Source of the DNA: Mesorhizobium ciceri biovar biserrulae WSM1271
Lineage (GTDB): Bacteria > Pseudomonadota > Alphaproteobacteria > Rhizobiales > Rhizobiaceae
DNA: 64,000 nucleotides
NCBI RefSeq assembly: GCF_000185905.1
Contig: NC_014923.1
Location: 6,161,501-6,225,500, forward strand
Reading direction: 5' to 3'
Below the pieces are notes generated by a model, which made no database searches, was not told where the DNA came from, and saw nothing but the letters and a program-made list of their open reading frames with translations. Made by a program: the position numbers and the translations under genes. Below, piece after piece: positions 1-8,290 of this stretch. Every line of letters starts with the position of its first letter. Position 1 is the first letter of the stretch.

Positions 1-1743
1 CGAAACATCCATCGACAGCAAGCCGCCGGAGAGCGCGATCGCCTCCATCGCCTGATGTGTTTCGCGCACGGTCAGCCCACCGGAGCCCGCAGCCCAGCCG
101 GCGAATTCGGTCGCGGTCGGCGAATAGCTGACATGAAAGCCTTGCGTGCCTGATGTGGCGATACGGATCGCTTCATGCATCAGGTCGCGCATGCCCATGG
201 CGTCGATATCGGTCATGGTGAAGGCGGAGACGCGCGAATCCTTCAGCACCCGCGCCTCGGCCGGATCGGCGTGGCGCAAGCCGACGATGACGACATTCTC
301 CGGCGACAGCTGCGGCTGCAGCGCGCCCGCCTTGTGGTCGAGGCCGAGGGTGCGCGCCAGGACCGAACCTTCCGGCAGGTCGATGCCGTCCTCGTCCTCG
401 GGCATCAGGGCGGCGATGGAATCGATCCAGATCAGGCCGAAGGAATGCGTGGCTCGCGCCGTCGCGGTCAGCGCCTTGTGCGCGACGCGACGATCGGCGC
501 CGGCGGTCAGCCGGACCAGTCCCGATGGCGGCCGCTCGATATCGGCCAATTCGACGACGTCGAAATTCATCGCCTCCAGCCGCGCGCCGGTGCCTTCCCG
601 GGCCAGGATGCCGGCGGCTCCAGGTTCGGCCGTGATCTGCACCATTTTGCGGCCGGAAAAATCCTCGACGTCGTGCATCGGGGCCTTCTCGACATATTCC
701 GAGGTCATTGCCAAAAGCATGGCGCCATAGCTCATGCGGAAGGCGACGCGGTCGCCGACGGAGGGCCTCGGATCGGCATCGGCGACGTCGAGCAGCAGAT
801 GGTCACTGGAGGCGCCGAGCACCCGTATCCCCTTGGCGATCGGCGTCAGCCCCTCGACCAGCACGTCCTCGCGGCCGATATTGGCGATGGCGCGCAGCCT
901 GTCGCCCTCGTCGGGGAAGACCGGCTGGTTGCCGAAGGCGTCGTAGCCCGATTGGCCGATCGGCCGTGACGGCTTGAGCTTGACCTCGATGATGTCGCTG
1001 GTCAGCCGGCAGGCATCGGGCTCGAGCTCGGCCCATGGCACATCGCGGAAGGTCTCGACGCCGCCTTGCAGGATCGCCTCGCCGACGCGCAGATTGTTGA
1101 TGCCGGCCGGAAGCCTGCCTTCGAGCAGCAGCGGCAGCGACGACGAGGCGCCGCCGGAAATCACGTCGAGGCTTTTGCCGGACAGGCGCTCGGTCTTGTA
1201 GGCATGGGCGACGAGCTGCCCAAGGTTTTCCGGCGTCGGCATGATGGCGCCGAAGCAGCCGAGATTGGTGCCGATGCCGGCGATGCGCACGCCCTTGAAC
1301 TGCAGGATCTGCTCAACCGTGGGGATCAGGTCGTTCGGCCAGATGCCTTCGCGGAGATCGCCGAGATCGATCATCAGCATGATGTCGTGGACGCGGCCCA
1401 TGCGCTCGGCGATGCGCGAAATTTCGCGGATGGTGGCGAGTTCCGATTGCAGGCTGATGTCGACGGTGCGCACCACCTCCTCGACCCGCGCCATCGGCGG
1501 GCTGCGCAGCAGCATGATCGGTGCGTTGATGCCGCTGTCGCGCAGCCGGCGGATGTTCTCGAAACGCGATTCGGCGATGCCGGCGACGCCGCCGCGCAGC
1601 ATGGCGCGTGCCACTTGCGGCATGCCGCAAGTGCCCTTGGTGACGCCGAACACTTTTATGCCCGACAGCGCGCAGCGCTCGACGATGGTGCGCGCGTTGC
1701 GCTCGATGCGGCCAAGGTCGATGGCGACTTGCGGTCCCGACAT
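1..1743 (-). CDS. PLP racemase fused to degenerate arginase-like domain (partial)
   Basis: The gene runs off the left edge; 581 codons are visible from the ATG at 1743. The first ~370 residues match the alanine/ornithine racemase family (fold-type III PLP): 'VTKGTCG' near residue 36 supplies the PLP lysine, followed by 'ISGGASSSL' and 'LRVGEAI'. From about residue 400 the sequence resembles the second half of ureohydrolases, with 'VVIVGLRHADPAE', 'TMTDIDAMG', 'GGLTVRE' and 'ALSGGLLSMDV'. The positions of the arginase manganese ligands look substituted: GGDHS reads 'AGADRR', the D-x-H-x-D motif reads 'WIDSIAAL', and the SxDxDxxDP motif reads 'VSYSPTATEF'. The racemase part is probably active and the C-terminal part a binding or regulatory domain. 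It starts 1 nt after the dadA stop, so it is almost certainly cotranscribed with it, fitting D-amino-acid catabolism. Substrate (Ala, Orn, Arg) cannot be decided. Confidence 0.75.
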   Translation of the reverse strand, partial: MSGPQVAIDLGRIERNARTIVERCALSGIKVFGVTKGTCGMPQVARAMLRGGVAGIAESRFENIRRLRDSGINAPIMLLRSPPMARVEEVVRTVDISLQSELATIREISRIAERMGRVHDIMLMIDLGDLREGIWPNDLIPTVEQILQFKGVRIAGIGTNLGCFGAIMPTPENLGQLVAHAYKTERLSGKSLDVISGGASSSLPLLLEGRLPAGINNLRVGEAILQGGVETFRDVPWAELEPDACRLTSDIIEVKLKPSRPIGQSGYDAFGNQPVFPDEGDRLRAIANIGREDVLVEGLTPIAKGIRVLGASSDHLLLDVADADPRPSVGDRVAFRMSYGAMLLAMTSEYVEKAPMHDVEDFSGRKMVQITAEPGAAGILAREGTGARLEAMNFDVVELADIERPPSGLVRLTAGADRRVAHKALTATARATHSFGLIWIDSIAALMPEDEDGIDLPEGSVLARTLGLDHKAGALQPQLSPENVVIVGLRHADPAEARVLKDSRVSAFTMTDIDAMGMRDLMHEAIRIATSGTQGFHVSYSPTATEFAGWAAGSGGLTVRETHQAMEAIALSGGLLSMDVS

Positions 1744-1744
1744 C

Positions 1745-2995
1745 CTAGCCCCCGTAAACCAGCCCCTGCGGGTCGATCTCCGGCTTGCGGCCCGAAACGA
1801 GGTCGGCGAGGAATTTTCCCGAACCGCAGGCCATCGTCCAGCCGACATGGCCGTGGCCGGTGTCGAGATAGAGATTCTTGTAGCGCGCCTGGCCGATGAC
1901 CGGCACCGAGTTCGGCATCATCGGGCGCAGACCCGCCCAGAACACAGCCTTCTTCTCGTCGAAGGCACCCGGGAAAAGATCCTTGCCGGTGCTGATGATC
2001 GTCTTGAAATCGGCGGGCTTGAAAGTGCGGTCGAAGCCGGTGAATTCGGCCGTCGAGGACATCCGCAAGCGGTTGCCCAGCCTTGAATAGCCGATCAGCC
2101 GGTCCTCGTCGGCGCCGCCCATGGTCGGTCCCTTGCTTTCGTCCTCCAGGGGAATCGTCGCGGTATAGCCTTTTACCGGATAGACAGGCAGGTCGATGCC
2201 GTAACGGCGCCCGAGCAGGCCGCTTTCCGGCCCCATCGAGATGACAACCGCATCGCCGGCGACCGGGCCGGCCGAAGTCATCACCGCGCGCACCCGGTCG
2301 CCCTCGATGTCGAGGCCTTCGACTGTCGTGCCGAACAGGAATTCGACGCCGAGCTTCTCGGCCGCATAGGCGGCCAGCCTGTCGACAAACTGCTTGGAAT
2401 CTCCGGTCTGGTCGGTTGGCGAATAGACGCCGCCGGCAATCTTGTCCTTGACGCCGGCAAGGCCCGGTTCCAGCTCGACCAGCCGGTCGCGGCCGACGAT
2501 TTCGATCGGCAGGCCGTGCCTGGCAAGATAACGGTAATTGTCGGTGCCGGTGTCGAGGCTCTTTTGCGAGCGGAAGAAATAGAGAATGCCCTTCTTGCGC
2601 TCGTCGTAATGGATGCCGGTCGCTTCCGAAAGCGCATTGATGCAGTCGCGCGAATAGAGCGCGAGCCTGAGCTTGATGTCGGTGTTGGCGCGCAGGCGCG
2701 CCACCGTGCACTGGCGCAGGAAACGCAGGCTCCAGGCGAGGAAATAGGGATCAAGGCGCAGCCTGACCTTGATGCCGAGATCATGGTTGTAGAGCCCGCG
2801 CAGGAAAGTCTTCAAAGCCGCCGGCGAGGCCCAGGCGGTGGCGTCACCCGGTGACACCAGGCCGGCATTGGACTGGCTGGTGCCTTGTGCCGCCGCCGGA
2901 TGGCGCTCGATCACCGTCACCTCATGGCCGTCGCTGGCCAGATAATAGGCGGCCGCCGTACCGACGACACCGGCCCCGAGCACCGTTATTTTCAT
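1745..2995 (-). CDS. dadA: D-amino acid dehydrogenase
   Basis: 416-aa flavoprotein of the DadA/DAO family. The N-terminal Rossmann motif 'GAGVVGTAAAYYLASDG' (residues 7-23) binds FAD, and the C-terminus carries 'YLDTGHGHVGWTMACGSG', typical of DadA. The family oxidises D-amino acids to 2-oxo acids plus ammonia at the inner face of the membrane, passing electrons to the quinone pool. The start ATG at 2995 is preceded by a G-rich ribosome-binding site. It is the first gene of a two-gene unit with the racemase fusion, whose start follows its stop by one base; racemase plus dehydrogenase is the classical L- to D-amino-acid catabolic pairing. In DadA/DadX systems the substrate is alanine; here the partner is closer to ornithine racemases, so a basic amino acid is possible. 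Confidence 0.88.
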   Translation of the reverse strand: MKITVLGAGVVGTAAAYYLASDGHEVTVIERHPAAAQGTSQSNAGLVSPGDATAWASPAALKTFLRGLYNHDLGIKVRLRLDPYFLAWSLRFLRQCTVARLRANTDIKLRLALYSRDCINALSEATGIHYDERKKGILYFFRSQKSLDTGTDNYRYLARHGLPIEIVGRDRLVELEPGLAGVKDKIAGGVYSPTDQTGDSKQFVDRLAAYAAEKLGVEFLFGTTVEGLDIEGDRVRAVMTSAGPVAGDAVVISMGPESGLLGRRYGIDLPVYPVKGYTATIPLEDESKGPTMGGADEDRLIGYSRLGNRLRMSSTAEFTGFDRTFKPADFKTIISTGKDLFPGAFDEKKAVFWAGLRPMMPNSVPVIGQARYKNLYLDTGHGHVGWTMACGSGKFLADLVSGRKPEIDPQGLVYGG

Positions 2996-3101
2996 GCCAT
3001 TCCCCCAAGATCTCCTCGCGGCGCCGCGCCTCCGCGCCTTGCCGCGAACGCCTTCAATAGCGCTTCGCTGCCCGCCTTGCGAGCCCTTGGGAGAACCCGG
3101 C

Positions 3102-4097
3102 TCAGCCGCGCGCGGAGTTCTTGCCGGTCAGGATGCGCTCCCAGGCGAGCGCGTCGGCGACGATCTGGTCGAGATCGTCGCGTTGCGGGGTCCAGCCGAG
3201 CTCGGCGCGGGCGAGATCCGAATTGGCAACCACCGCCGCGGCATCGCCAGGGCGACGGTCGCCCATCTTCACCTCGAAATCACGGCCAAAGGCACGGCGC
3301 ACGCTGTCGATGACCTCCAGCACCGAATAGCCATGGCTGTAGCCGCAATTGGCGACGAGGCTTTGTCCCCCGCCACGCAGCCGCTGCAGGGCCAGGCGAT
3401 GCGCCGCCGCCAGGTCGCTGACATGGATGTAGTCGCGCATGCAGGTGCCGTCCGGCGTCGGATAATCGGTGCCGAACACCTGCATGAACGGCCGCTTGCC
3501 GAGTGCCGTCTCGCAGGCGACCTTGATCAGATGGGTTGCGCCCGGCGTCGACTGGCCGGTGCGGCCCTTCGGGTCGGCGCCGGCGACGTTGAAGTAGCGC
3601 AGCGCGGTATAGCGCAGGCCATGCGCGATCGATGCGTCGCGCAGCATCCACTCACTCATCAGCTTGGACAGGCCATAGGGCGATTCCGGCGCCAGGCGGG
3701 CGTCCTCGCGCACCGGCTCCAGCCCGGCGCCGCCATAGACTGCGGCGGTCGAGGAAAAGATGAAATTGGGCACGCCTTCGCGCACCGCGGTTTCGATCAG
3801 CGTGCGCGTCTTCGAGGTGTTGTTCTCATAATAGCTGAGCGGGTCGGCGACCGATTCCGGAACCACGATCGAGCCGGCGAAATGAATGATCGCGTCGACC
3901 TTGTTCTCCCTGATGACCGCGCCGACCAATTCCTTGTCGGCGACATCGCCGACGACCAGCTTGGCCTCCGGCGCCACCGCCCATTCGAAACCGGTGGAAA
4001 GACGGTCGAGAACGACCACGCTTTCGCCGGCATCCAGCAGCTCCCAGACCATATGGCTGCCGATGTAACCGGCGCCGCCTGTCACCAAAACTGTCAT
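3102..4097 (-). CDS. galE: UDP-glucose 4-epimerase
   Basis: 331-aa extended short-chain dehydrogenase. The NAD motif 'TGGAGYIGS' lies at residues 6-14 and the catalytic Tyr-x3-Lys at Y141/K145 ('SPYGLSK'), with 'DYPTPDGTCMRDYIHVSDL' further on, diagnostic of GalE. It interconverts UDP-glucose and UDP-galactose for exopolysaccharide and lipopolysaccharide sugars. Length is normal for the family. It lies divergent from hemA across a 267-nt gap, and dadA lies 106 nt downstream on the same strand with no obvious shared promoter. No sign of a frameshift or truncation. Confidence 0.93.
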   Translation of the reverse strand: MTVLVTGGAGYIGSHMVWELLDAGESVVVLDRLSTGFEWAVAPEAKLVVGDVADKELVGAVIRENKVDAIIHFAGSIVVPESVADPLSYYENNTSKTRTLIETAVREGVPNFIFSSTAAVYGGAGLEPVREDARLAPESPYGLSKLMSEWMLRDASIAHGLRYTALRYFNVAGADPKGRTGQSTPGATHLIKVACETALGKRPFMQVFGTDYPTPDGTCMRDYIHVSDLAAAHRLALQRLRGGGQSLVANCGYSHGYSVLEVIDSVRRAFGRDFEVKMGDRRPGDAAAVVANSDLARAELGWTPQRDDLDQIVADALAWERILTGKNSARG

Positions 4098-4226
4098 CCG
4101 CGTCCTCGCTTATCCAAGATTTATCGGAAACTGTCTCAACCCCGCTCTACTGGAAAGCCCGCCGCATGGCCATTGGAACCCCTGGTAACCGGCATTGCCG
4201 GCCAGTGGCATTGTCCTGAAACAAAG

Positions 4227-4240
4227 TTCATCCACATCAA
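4227..4240. promoter_or_regulatory. FNR/FixK-like anaerobox upstream of hemA
   Basis: TTCAT-CCAC-ATCAA fits the FNR/FixK consensus TTGAT-N4-ATCAA at 9 of 10 positions. It is centred about 131 nt before the hemA start, in the galE/hemA divergent region. Oxygen control of hemA by FixK/FnrN proteins is known in rhizobia. A chance match cannot be excluded. Confidence 0.45.
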
Positions 4241-4364
4241 GGGAATAGGCCACGATCCGCGGTCGTTAGGAACAGGTCCGGGGCGTGGCATTTTGACCAA
4301 AAAGGCCAGGTGGACGACCAACAGGCCAATGATTATGATCCCGCGCAAAAATTGGGAAGTCGAC

Positions 4365-5642
4365 ATGAACTATCAGCGGTTCTTCGAGGAAGCGATCGAC
4401 CAGCTCCATGCCGAGCGTCGCTACCGCGTTTTCGCCGACCTCGAGCGGATCGCGGGCAAGTTCCCGCGCGCCATCTGGCGTTCCAATGGCCGTGCCGAGG
4501 AAATCACCGTCTGGTGCTCCAACGACTATCTCGGCATGGGCCAGCATCCCGACGTCATCGCCGCGTTCCAGAATACCGCTGGCAAGATGGGTTCGGGCGC
4601 CGGCGGCACCCGCAACATTTCCGGCACCTCGAACCCGCTGGTCGAGCTCGAGGTGGAGCTTGCCGACCTGCACGACAAGGAAGCGGCACTGGTCTTCACC
4701 TCCGGTTTCGTCTCCAACGAAGCCTCGATCTCGACCATCGCGAAGCTTTTGCCCAACTGCCTGATCATCTCGGACGAATTGAACCACGCCTCGATGATCG
4801 AAGGCGTGCGGCGTTCCGGCGCCGAAAAGAAGATCTTCCGCCACAATGACGTGGCGCATCTGGAAAGCCTTTTGCAGGCGGCGGGGCGCGAACGCGCCAA
4901 GCTGATCGTCTTCGAAAGCGTCTATTCGATGGATGGCGACATCGCGCCGATCAAAGAGATCGTCGAACTCGCCGAGCGCTACAACGCCATGACCTATATC
5001 GACGAGGTCCATGCCGTCGGTATGTACGGGCCGCGCGGCGGCGGCATCACCGAGCGCGAAGGCCTGGCCGACCGCATCGACATCATCGAAGGCACGCTGG
5101 CCAAGGCATTCGGCACGCTGGGCGGCTACATCACCGGCACCAGCGCTGTGATCGACGCCGTGCGCTCCTATGCCCCCGGCTTCATCTTCACCACGGCACT
5201 GCCGCCGGCGATCGCTGCCGCCGCGACCGCGTCGATCCGCCATCTCAAGCGCTCGCAGGCCGAGCGTGACGCCCAGCAGCAGCAGGCGAGCCGAACCAAA
5301 CACATCCTGTCGGCCGCCGGCCTGCCGGTGATGGATTCGCCGACGCACATCGTGCCGCTGCTGGTCGGCGATCCCGAGGCCTGCAAGATGGCCAGCGACC
5401 GCCTGCTCGGCGTGCACGGCATCTACATCCAGCCGATCAACTACCCGACCGTGCCGCGCGGGACCGAGCGGCTGCGCATCACGCCGACGCCGTTCCATTC
5501 CGATGCGCTGATCGCCGAATTGCAGGATGCGCTGGTCGAGACCTGGGATGCGCTCGGCATCCCCTATGGTTCGGCAGGTCGGCCTTCGGTGGCCAAGAGC
5601 GACCGCATCATTCCATTGCTGGTGCCCAAGTCAGGCGGCTGA
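4365..5642 (+). CDS. hemA: 5-aminolevulinate synthase
   Basis: 425 aa from the ATG at 4365; the open frame continues much further upstream, but this start opens with 'MNYQRFFEEAIDQL', the usual N-terminus of rhizobial ALAS. It is an alpha-oxoamine synthase that condenses glycine with succinyl-CoA to give 5-aminolevulinate, the first step of the C4 (Shemin) haem pathway used by alphaproteobacteria. Recognisable are 'VWCSNDYLGMGQHP', 'GSGAGGTRNISGT', 'YIDEVHAVGMYG' and 'EGTLAKAFGTLGGY' with the PLP lysine at K247, and the length is that of the family. The FixK-like box at 4227 suggests induction at low oxygen, relevant to cytochrome or symbiotic haem demand. Confidence 0.95.
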   Translation: MNYQRFFEEAIDQLHAERRYRVFADLERIAGKFPRAIWRSNGRAEEITVWCSNDYLGMGQHPDVIAAFQNTAGKMGSGAGGTRNISGTSNPLVELEVELADLHDKEAALVFTSGFVSNEASISTIAKLLPNCLIISDELNHASMIEGVRRSGAEKKIFRHNDVAHLESLLQAAGRERAKLIVFESVYSMDGDIAPIKEIVELAERYNAMTYIDEVHAVGMYGPRGGGITEREGLADRIDIIEGTLAKAFGTLGGYITGTSAVIDAVRSYAPGFIFTTALPPAIAAAATASIRHLKRSQAERDAQQQQASRTKHILSAAGLPVMDSPTHIVPLLVGDPEACKMASDRLLGVHGIYIQPINYPTVPRGTERLRITPTPFHSDALIAELQDALVETWDALGIPYGSAGRPSVAKSDRIIPLLVPKSGG

Positions 5643-5714
5643 TGCCGTTTGGAACTCTACTCCGGCGGCCATCTGGCTCGCCGGAGCGATTTCAATTCGG
5701 GCTTCGTCAGCGGC

Positions 5715-6881
5715 TCAGGCGTTCTTCATCCACTTCGCCAGCCGGTGTGCCGCTTCCTCGATCTGGTCGAGACGGCGGTGGAAGCACAGCCGCAAAAACG
5801 CCTCGCCGCCGGGGCCGAAAGCGGTGCCTGGCGCCAGGCCGACATTGGCCTTGTCAACGATGTCGAAGGCAGCGGTGCGTGAATCGGTGATGCCCTCGAC
5901 GGTGAAAAACAGATAGAACGCGCCCTGCGGCACCGTAAACCCAGCGCGGCCGGTGGCGCCGAGGATGCCGCAGACAAGGTCGCGCGCCTTGCGCGCCCGC
6001 TCCACCTGTTCGGCAACGAAGGCGTCGCCCTCGTCAAGGGCGGCGACCGCACCGCGCTGCATGAACTGGGCGACGCCGGAGCTCGAATACTGGATCAGGT
6101 TCTCGAACACCTGCTGCAAGCTCGGATGCGTCTTGATCCAGCCGACGCGCCAGCCGGTCATCGCCCAGTTCTTGGAAAAGGAGTTGACGTACAGGATACG
6201 GTCTTCCGCCGACGCTATGTCGAGGAAGGACGGCGCGCGGCCGTGGCCATAGTGGAACAGTGAATAGATCTCGTCGGCGATGATCCAGAGGTTTTTCGCG
6301 CGCGCCAGAGCGAGGATCGCCTGCAAGGTCTCGTGATCGGCGGTCCAGCCGGTCGGATTCGACGGCGTGTTGATGAACAGCGCCTTTGTGCGCGGCGTGA
6401 TCGAAGCGGCGATCTTCTCGACGTCGCAGGACCAGCCATTGCCGGAATGATCGAGCGTGACCGCGACTGGAACGGCTCCCGCTATCCCTGCTGCGGCATC
6501 GAAATTCGGCCAGGCCGGCGACAGGTAGACCACCTCGTCGCCGGCGCCGGCGAGCGCGTCGAGCGCCAGCTGGATGGCATGCATGCCGGAGCCGGTGACG
6601 ATGAATTCTTCCTCCGGGAAATTCTTGCCGAAATGCCTGGCATAGTAGCGGGAGAGTGCCTGCCTGAGATCGGGGATGCCCCTTTGCCAGGTGTAGAATG
6701 TCTCGCCGCCGGCCAGCGCCTTCGACGCGGCATCGGTGATGAAGGCTGGCGTCGGCAGGTCGCCCTCGCCGGCCCAGAGCGGAATCATGCCTTCGCGCAG
6801 GCGGCCGTAATTGACGACGGCGACAATGCCACTTTCGGGTGCCGCACGGGCCTCGGTGCGCAAGCTGTCGATCAGGGTCAT
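5715..6881 (-). CDS. class I/II pyridoxal-phosphate aminotransferase
   Basis: 388 aa from the ATG at 6881; a longer open frame upstream is discarded because family similarity starts at 'MTLIDSLRTEAR'. Fold-type I aspartate aminotransferase family: 'SNPTGWTADHE', the 'DEIYSLFHYG' Asp/Tyr motif, and 'NSFSKNWAMTGWRVGW' with the PLP lysine at K237, followed by the conserved arginine motif 'FLRLCFHR'. It transfers an amino group between an amino acid and an oxo acid in the cytoplasm; the substrate is not evident. It is convergent with hemA (72-nt gap) and lies 112 nt after mscL on the same strand, separated by a terminator, so it is probably transcribed alone. Confidence 0.85.
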   Translation of the reverse strand: MTLIDSLRTEARAAPESGIVAVVNYGRLREGMIPLWAGEGDLPTPAFITDAASKALAGGETFYTWQRGIPDLRQALSRYYARHFGKNFPEEEFIVTGSGMHAIQLALDALAGAGDEVVYLSPAWPNFDAAAGIAGAVPVAVTLDHSGNGWSCDVEKIAASITPRTKALFINTPSNPTGWTADHETLQAILALARAKNLWIIADEIYSLFHYGHGRAPSFLDIASAEDRILYVNSFSKNWAMTGWRVGWIKTHPSLQQVFENLIQYSSSGVAQFMQRGAVAALDEGDAFVAEQVERARKARDLVCGILGATGRAGFTVPQGAFYLFFTVEGITDSRTAAFDIVDKANVGLAPGTAFGPGGEAFLRLCFHRRLDQIEEAAHRLAKWMKNA

Positions 6882-6941
6882 GGGCGGATCCGTTTTTGGT
6901 CTGCGGTTTTCGTCAGCGGTCCTTACCAGATGCGAAAACAG

Positions 6942-6971
6942 AAAACCCCGGCCGCCAACGACCGGGGTTTT
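6942..6971 (-). terminator. intrinsic terminator of mscL
   Basis: Perfect 10-bp stem, AAAACCCCGG (6942-6951) with CCGGGGTTTT (6962-6971), loop of 10 nt. On the minus strand it ends in a T run 22 nt after the mscL stop codon. The symmetrical A and T tails would also let it act on the other strand. Confidence 0.8.
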
Positions 6972-6993
6972 GGTCCAGCAATGCTGCCCGTGG

Positions 6994-7416
6994 TCAGCGC
7001 CTGGCGAGCAGATCGCGAATTTCGGTGAGCAGCGCGACGTCGGCGGGCGGCGGAGCCGCCGGTGCAGCGGGCTTCTCGCGCTCAAGCCGCTTGCGCATGT
7101 TGTTCACCGCCTTGACCATCAGGAAAATGATGAAAGCGAGGATGAGGAAGTTCAACGCGACAGTGATGAAGCTGCCGTAGGCAAAGACCGCGCCTTGCTT
7201 CTTGGCGTCGGCCAGCGAGGTGGCGTTGACGGCCGAGGAGAGGCCAAGGAAATAATTGTTGAAGTCCAAGCCGCCGAAAATCGCGCCGACGATCGGCATG
7301 ATGATATCGTTAACAAGGGAATCGACGATCTTGCCGAAGGCCGCGCCGATGATGACGCCGACCGCAAGGTCCATCACATTGCCCTTGGAAATAAATTCCT
7401 GGAATTCTTTCAGCAT
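6994..7416 (-). CDS. mscL: large-conductance mechanosensitive channel
   Basis: 140-aa MscL. It opens with 'MLKEFQEFISKGNVMDLAVG', the amphipathic N-terminal helix, followed by TM1 ('GVIIGAAFGKIVDSLVNDII', about residues 20-40) and TM2 ('FITVALNFLILAFIIFLMVK', about 80-100). The C-terminal cytoplasmic bundle with 'LLTEIRDLL' ends the protein. The homopentameric inner-membrane pore releases solutes on sudden hypo-osmotic shock. Length and topology are standard. It is a single-gene unit with a terminator directly downstream and 399 nt of non-coding DNA upstream. Confidence 0.96.
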   Translation of the reverse strand: MLKEFQEFISKGNVMDLAVGVIIGAAFGKIVDSLVNDIIMPIVGAIFGGLDFNNYFLGLSSAVNATSLADAKKQGAVFAYGSFITVALNFLILAFIIFLMVKAVNNMRKRLEREKPAAPAAPPPADVALLTEIRDLLARR

Positions 7417-7780
7417 TCGACCCTCCTTGTCGTGACTGGCCGAGCTGCCGTTTCCGTCCTTGCGGCATCGACCTGAGGCAACATAACAAAAACCTCCTGA
7501 CGCAACATGGGTAAAAGGGAGAAAACAACCGCTTTCTCCTTACCTTACGGCACTTTTGGCGGCAGCTCTGCCGAATTTGACGCGTTGCGTACAAGGGCGT
7601 GAAATTTCATATCCCCGCGATGCAAATCGACACAGATGCCGCCGAATCACTGCAAAACGACCACGCTGGACCAGATTGCCGCCGAGCACGGCATGGGCCC
7701 CTGGTTGTTGACGCGAGCGATCAATCGCTCTTTGCAAGGTTTCCCGCATTGACGGCACGGCAAAGCCAGCATTGAATTTC
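7417..7780. other. non-coding region between mscL and the toxin-antitoxin unit
   Basis: 364 nt with no convincing gene. It must contain the mscL promoter on the minus strand, and a weak A/T-rich hairpin lies near 7513-7540. A short frame on the plus strand around 7650-7745 has a helix-like translation but no start with a ribosome-binding site; I read it as chance or remnant. Confidence 0.5.
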
Positions 7781-7809
7781 TGGAAATTATAGGCGTTTTC
7801 GCCTATAAT
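7781..7809 (+). promoter_or_regulatory. toxin-antitoxin promoter with palindromic operator
   Basis: A perfect 10-bp inverted repeat, ATTATAGGCG (7786-7795) and CGCCTATAAT (7800-7809), with a TTTT loop. Its right arm ends in TATAAT, an ideal -10 box, and TGGAAA (7781-7786) sits 17 nt upstream as a -35. The operator therefore covers the promoter, as expected for autorepression by an antitoxin complex. The start codon at 7816 lies six bases after the -10, so the mRNA is probably leaderless. Confidence 0.7.
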
Positions 7810-7815
7810 GTTCTC

Positions 7816-8025
7816 ATGAACATGCTCGAAACCATCAGCATTGATGTTTATCCGTGGGCGGCTCCAACAAAGGAGCAGCGCGCTTGGTTTGACGCGCTTT
7901 CGCCCGACGAGAAGCGGAAAGCGATTCAGGCGGCGATCAACGAAGGTTTTGAGAGCCCGGTCAGCGAAAAGTCGATCGACGACATTATTCGGGAAGGGCG
8001 TGCCGAACTCCCGCATGCGCCATAG
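7816..8025 (+). CDS. antitoxin of a ParDE/RelBE-type module
   Basis: 69-aa acidic protein starting 'MNMLETISIDVYPWAAPTKEQ', with helices around 'LSPDEKRKAIQAAINEGFESP' and 'EKSIDDIIREGRAELPHA'. It has the size and C-terminal style of ParD-like antitoxins encoded just before a ParE/RelE-fold toxin. It should neutralise the toxin by wrapping around it and bind the palindrome at 7786-7809 to repress its own operon. No N-terminal ribbon-helix-helix is obvious by eye, so the DNA-binding fold is uncertain. Its 3' end overlaps the toxin start by 11 nt, indicating translational coupling. A second in-frame ATG at 7822 is possible, but 7816 fits the leaderless promoter. Confidence 0.75.
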   Translation: MNMLETISIDVYPWAAPTKEQRAWFDALSPDEKRKAIQAAINEGFESPVSEKSIDDIIREGRAELPHAP

Positions 8026-8290
8026 GATAACGCATCGCGCCGAACGCGATCTGAAAGACATTTACCGACACACCTTCGAAAACTTCGGCCACACTCAGGC
8101 CGAAAAGTACCTGCGCGAACTCGACGCGGTGTTTGAGTTGCTCGGCGACTATCCGAGTATGGGCCGGCTCTATGAAGGCAGGACCCATCAGTTCGTCCAC
8201 GGCAAGCACATCATCCTCTATCGCATGGGTTTGGAGGAGGTCGTCATTGGCCGTATTTTCCACGGCGCTCAGCGGCGATCTTCACCATAA
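8015..8290 (+). CDS. RelE/ParE-family toxin
   Basis: 91 aa from the ATG at 8015, inside the antitoxin's last codons. Typical RelE/ParE superfamily pattern: 'HRAERDLKDIYRHTFENFG' at the N-terminus, 'AEKYLRELDAVFELLGDYPSMGR' helices, then the beta-hairpin and 'RIFHGAQRR' C-terminus. ParE proteins poison DNA gyrase and RelE proteins cleave mRNA on ribosomes; the 'YPSMGR...GKHIILYR...IGRIFHGAQ' pattern is commoner in the ParE branch. The upstream part of its open frame is discarded because the conserved start is at 'MRHRITHRAERD'. Both genes are intact, so the module is probably functional. Confidence 0.88.
   Translation: MRHRITHRAERDLKDIYRHTFENFGHTQAEKYLRELDAVFELLGDYPSMGRLYEGRTHQFVHGKHIILYRMGLEEVVIGRIFHGAQRRSSP

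Noticed and set aside
1066..2086. Plus-strand frames of 277 and 281 codons over the racemase and dadA genes
   Set aside because: Antisense to the racemase/dadA pair, which has cofactor motifs and tight operon spacing.
4293..4339. TTGACC and TATGAT as a hemA promoter
   Set aside because: The two hexamers are 35 nt apart, too far for a sigma-70 promoter.
4136..4366. 76-codon minus-strand frame with a hydrophobic N-terminus
   Set aside because: Overlaps the hemA ribosome-binding and promoter region, has no ribosome-binding site, and only one helix-like segment; kept out as probable chance.
7650..7745. Short plus-strand frame with a helix-like translation upstream of the toxin-antitoxin unit
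   Set aside because: No start codon with a ribosome-binding site and no recognised family; at most a remnant.
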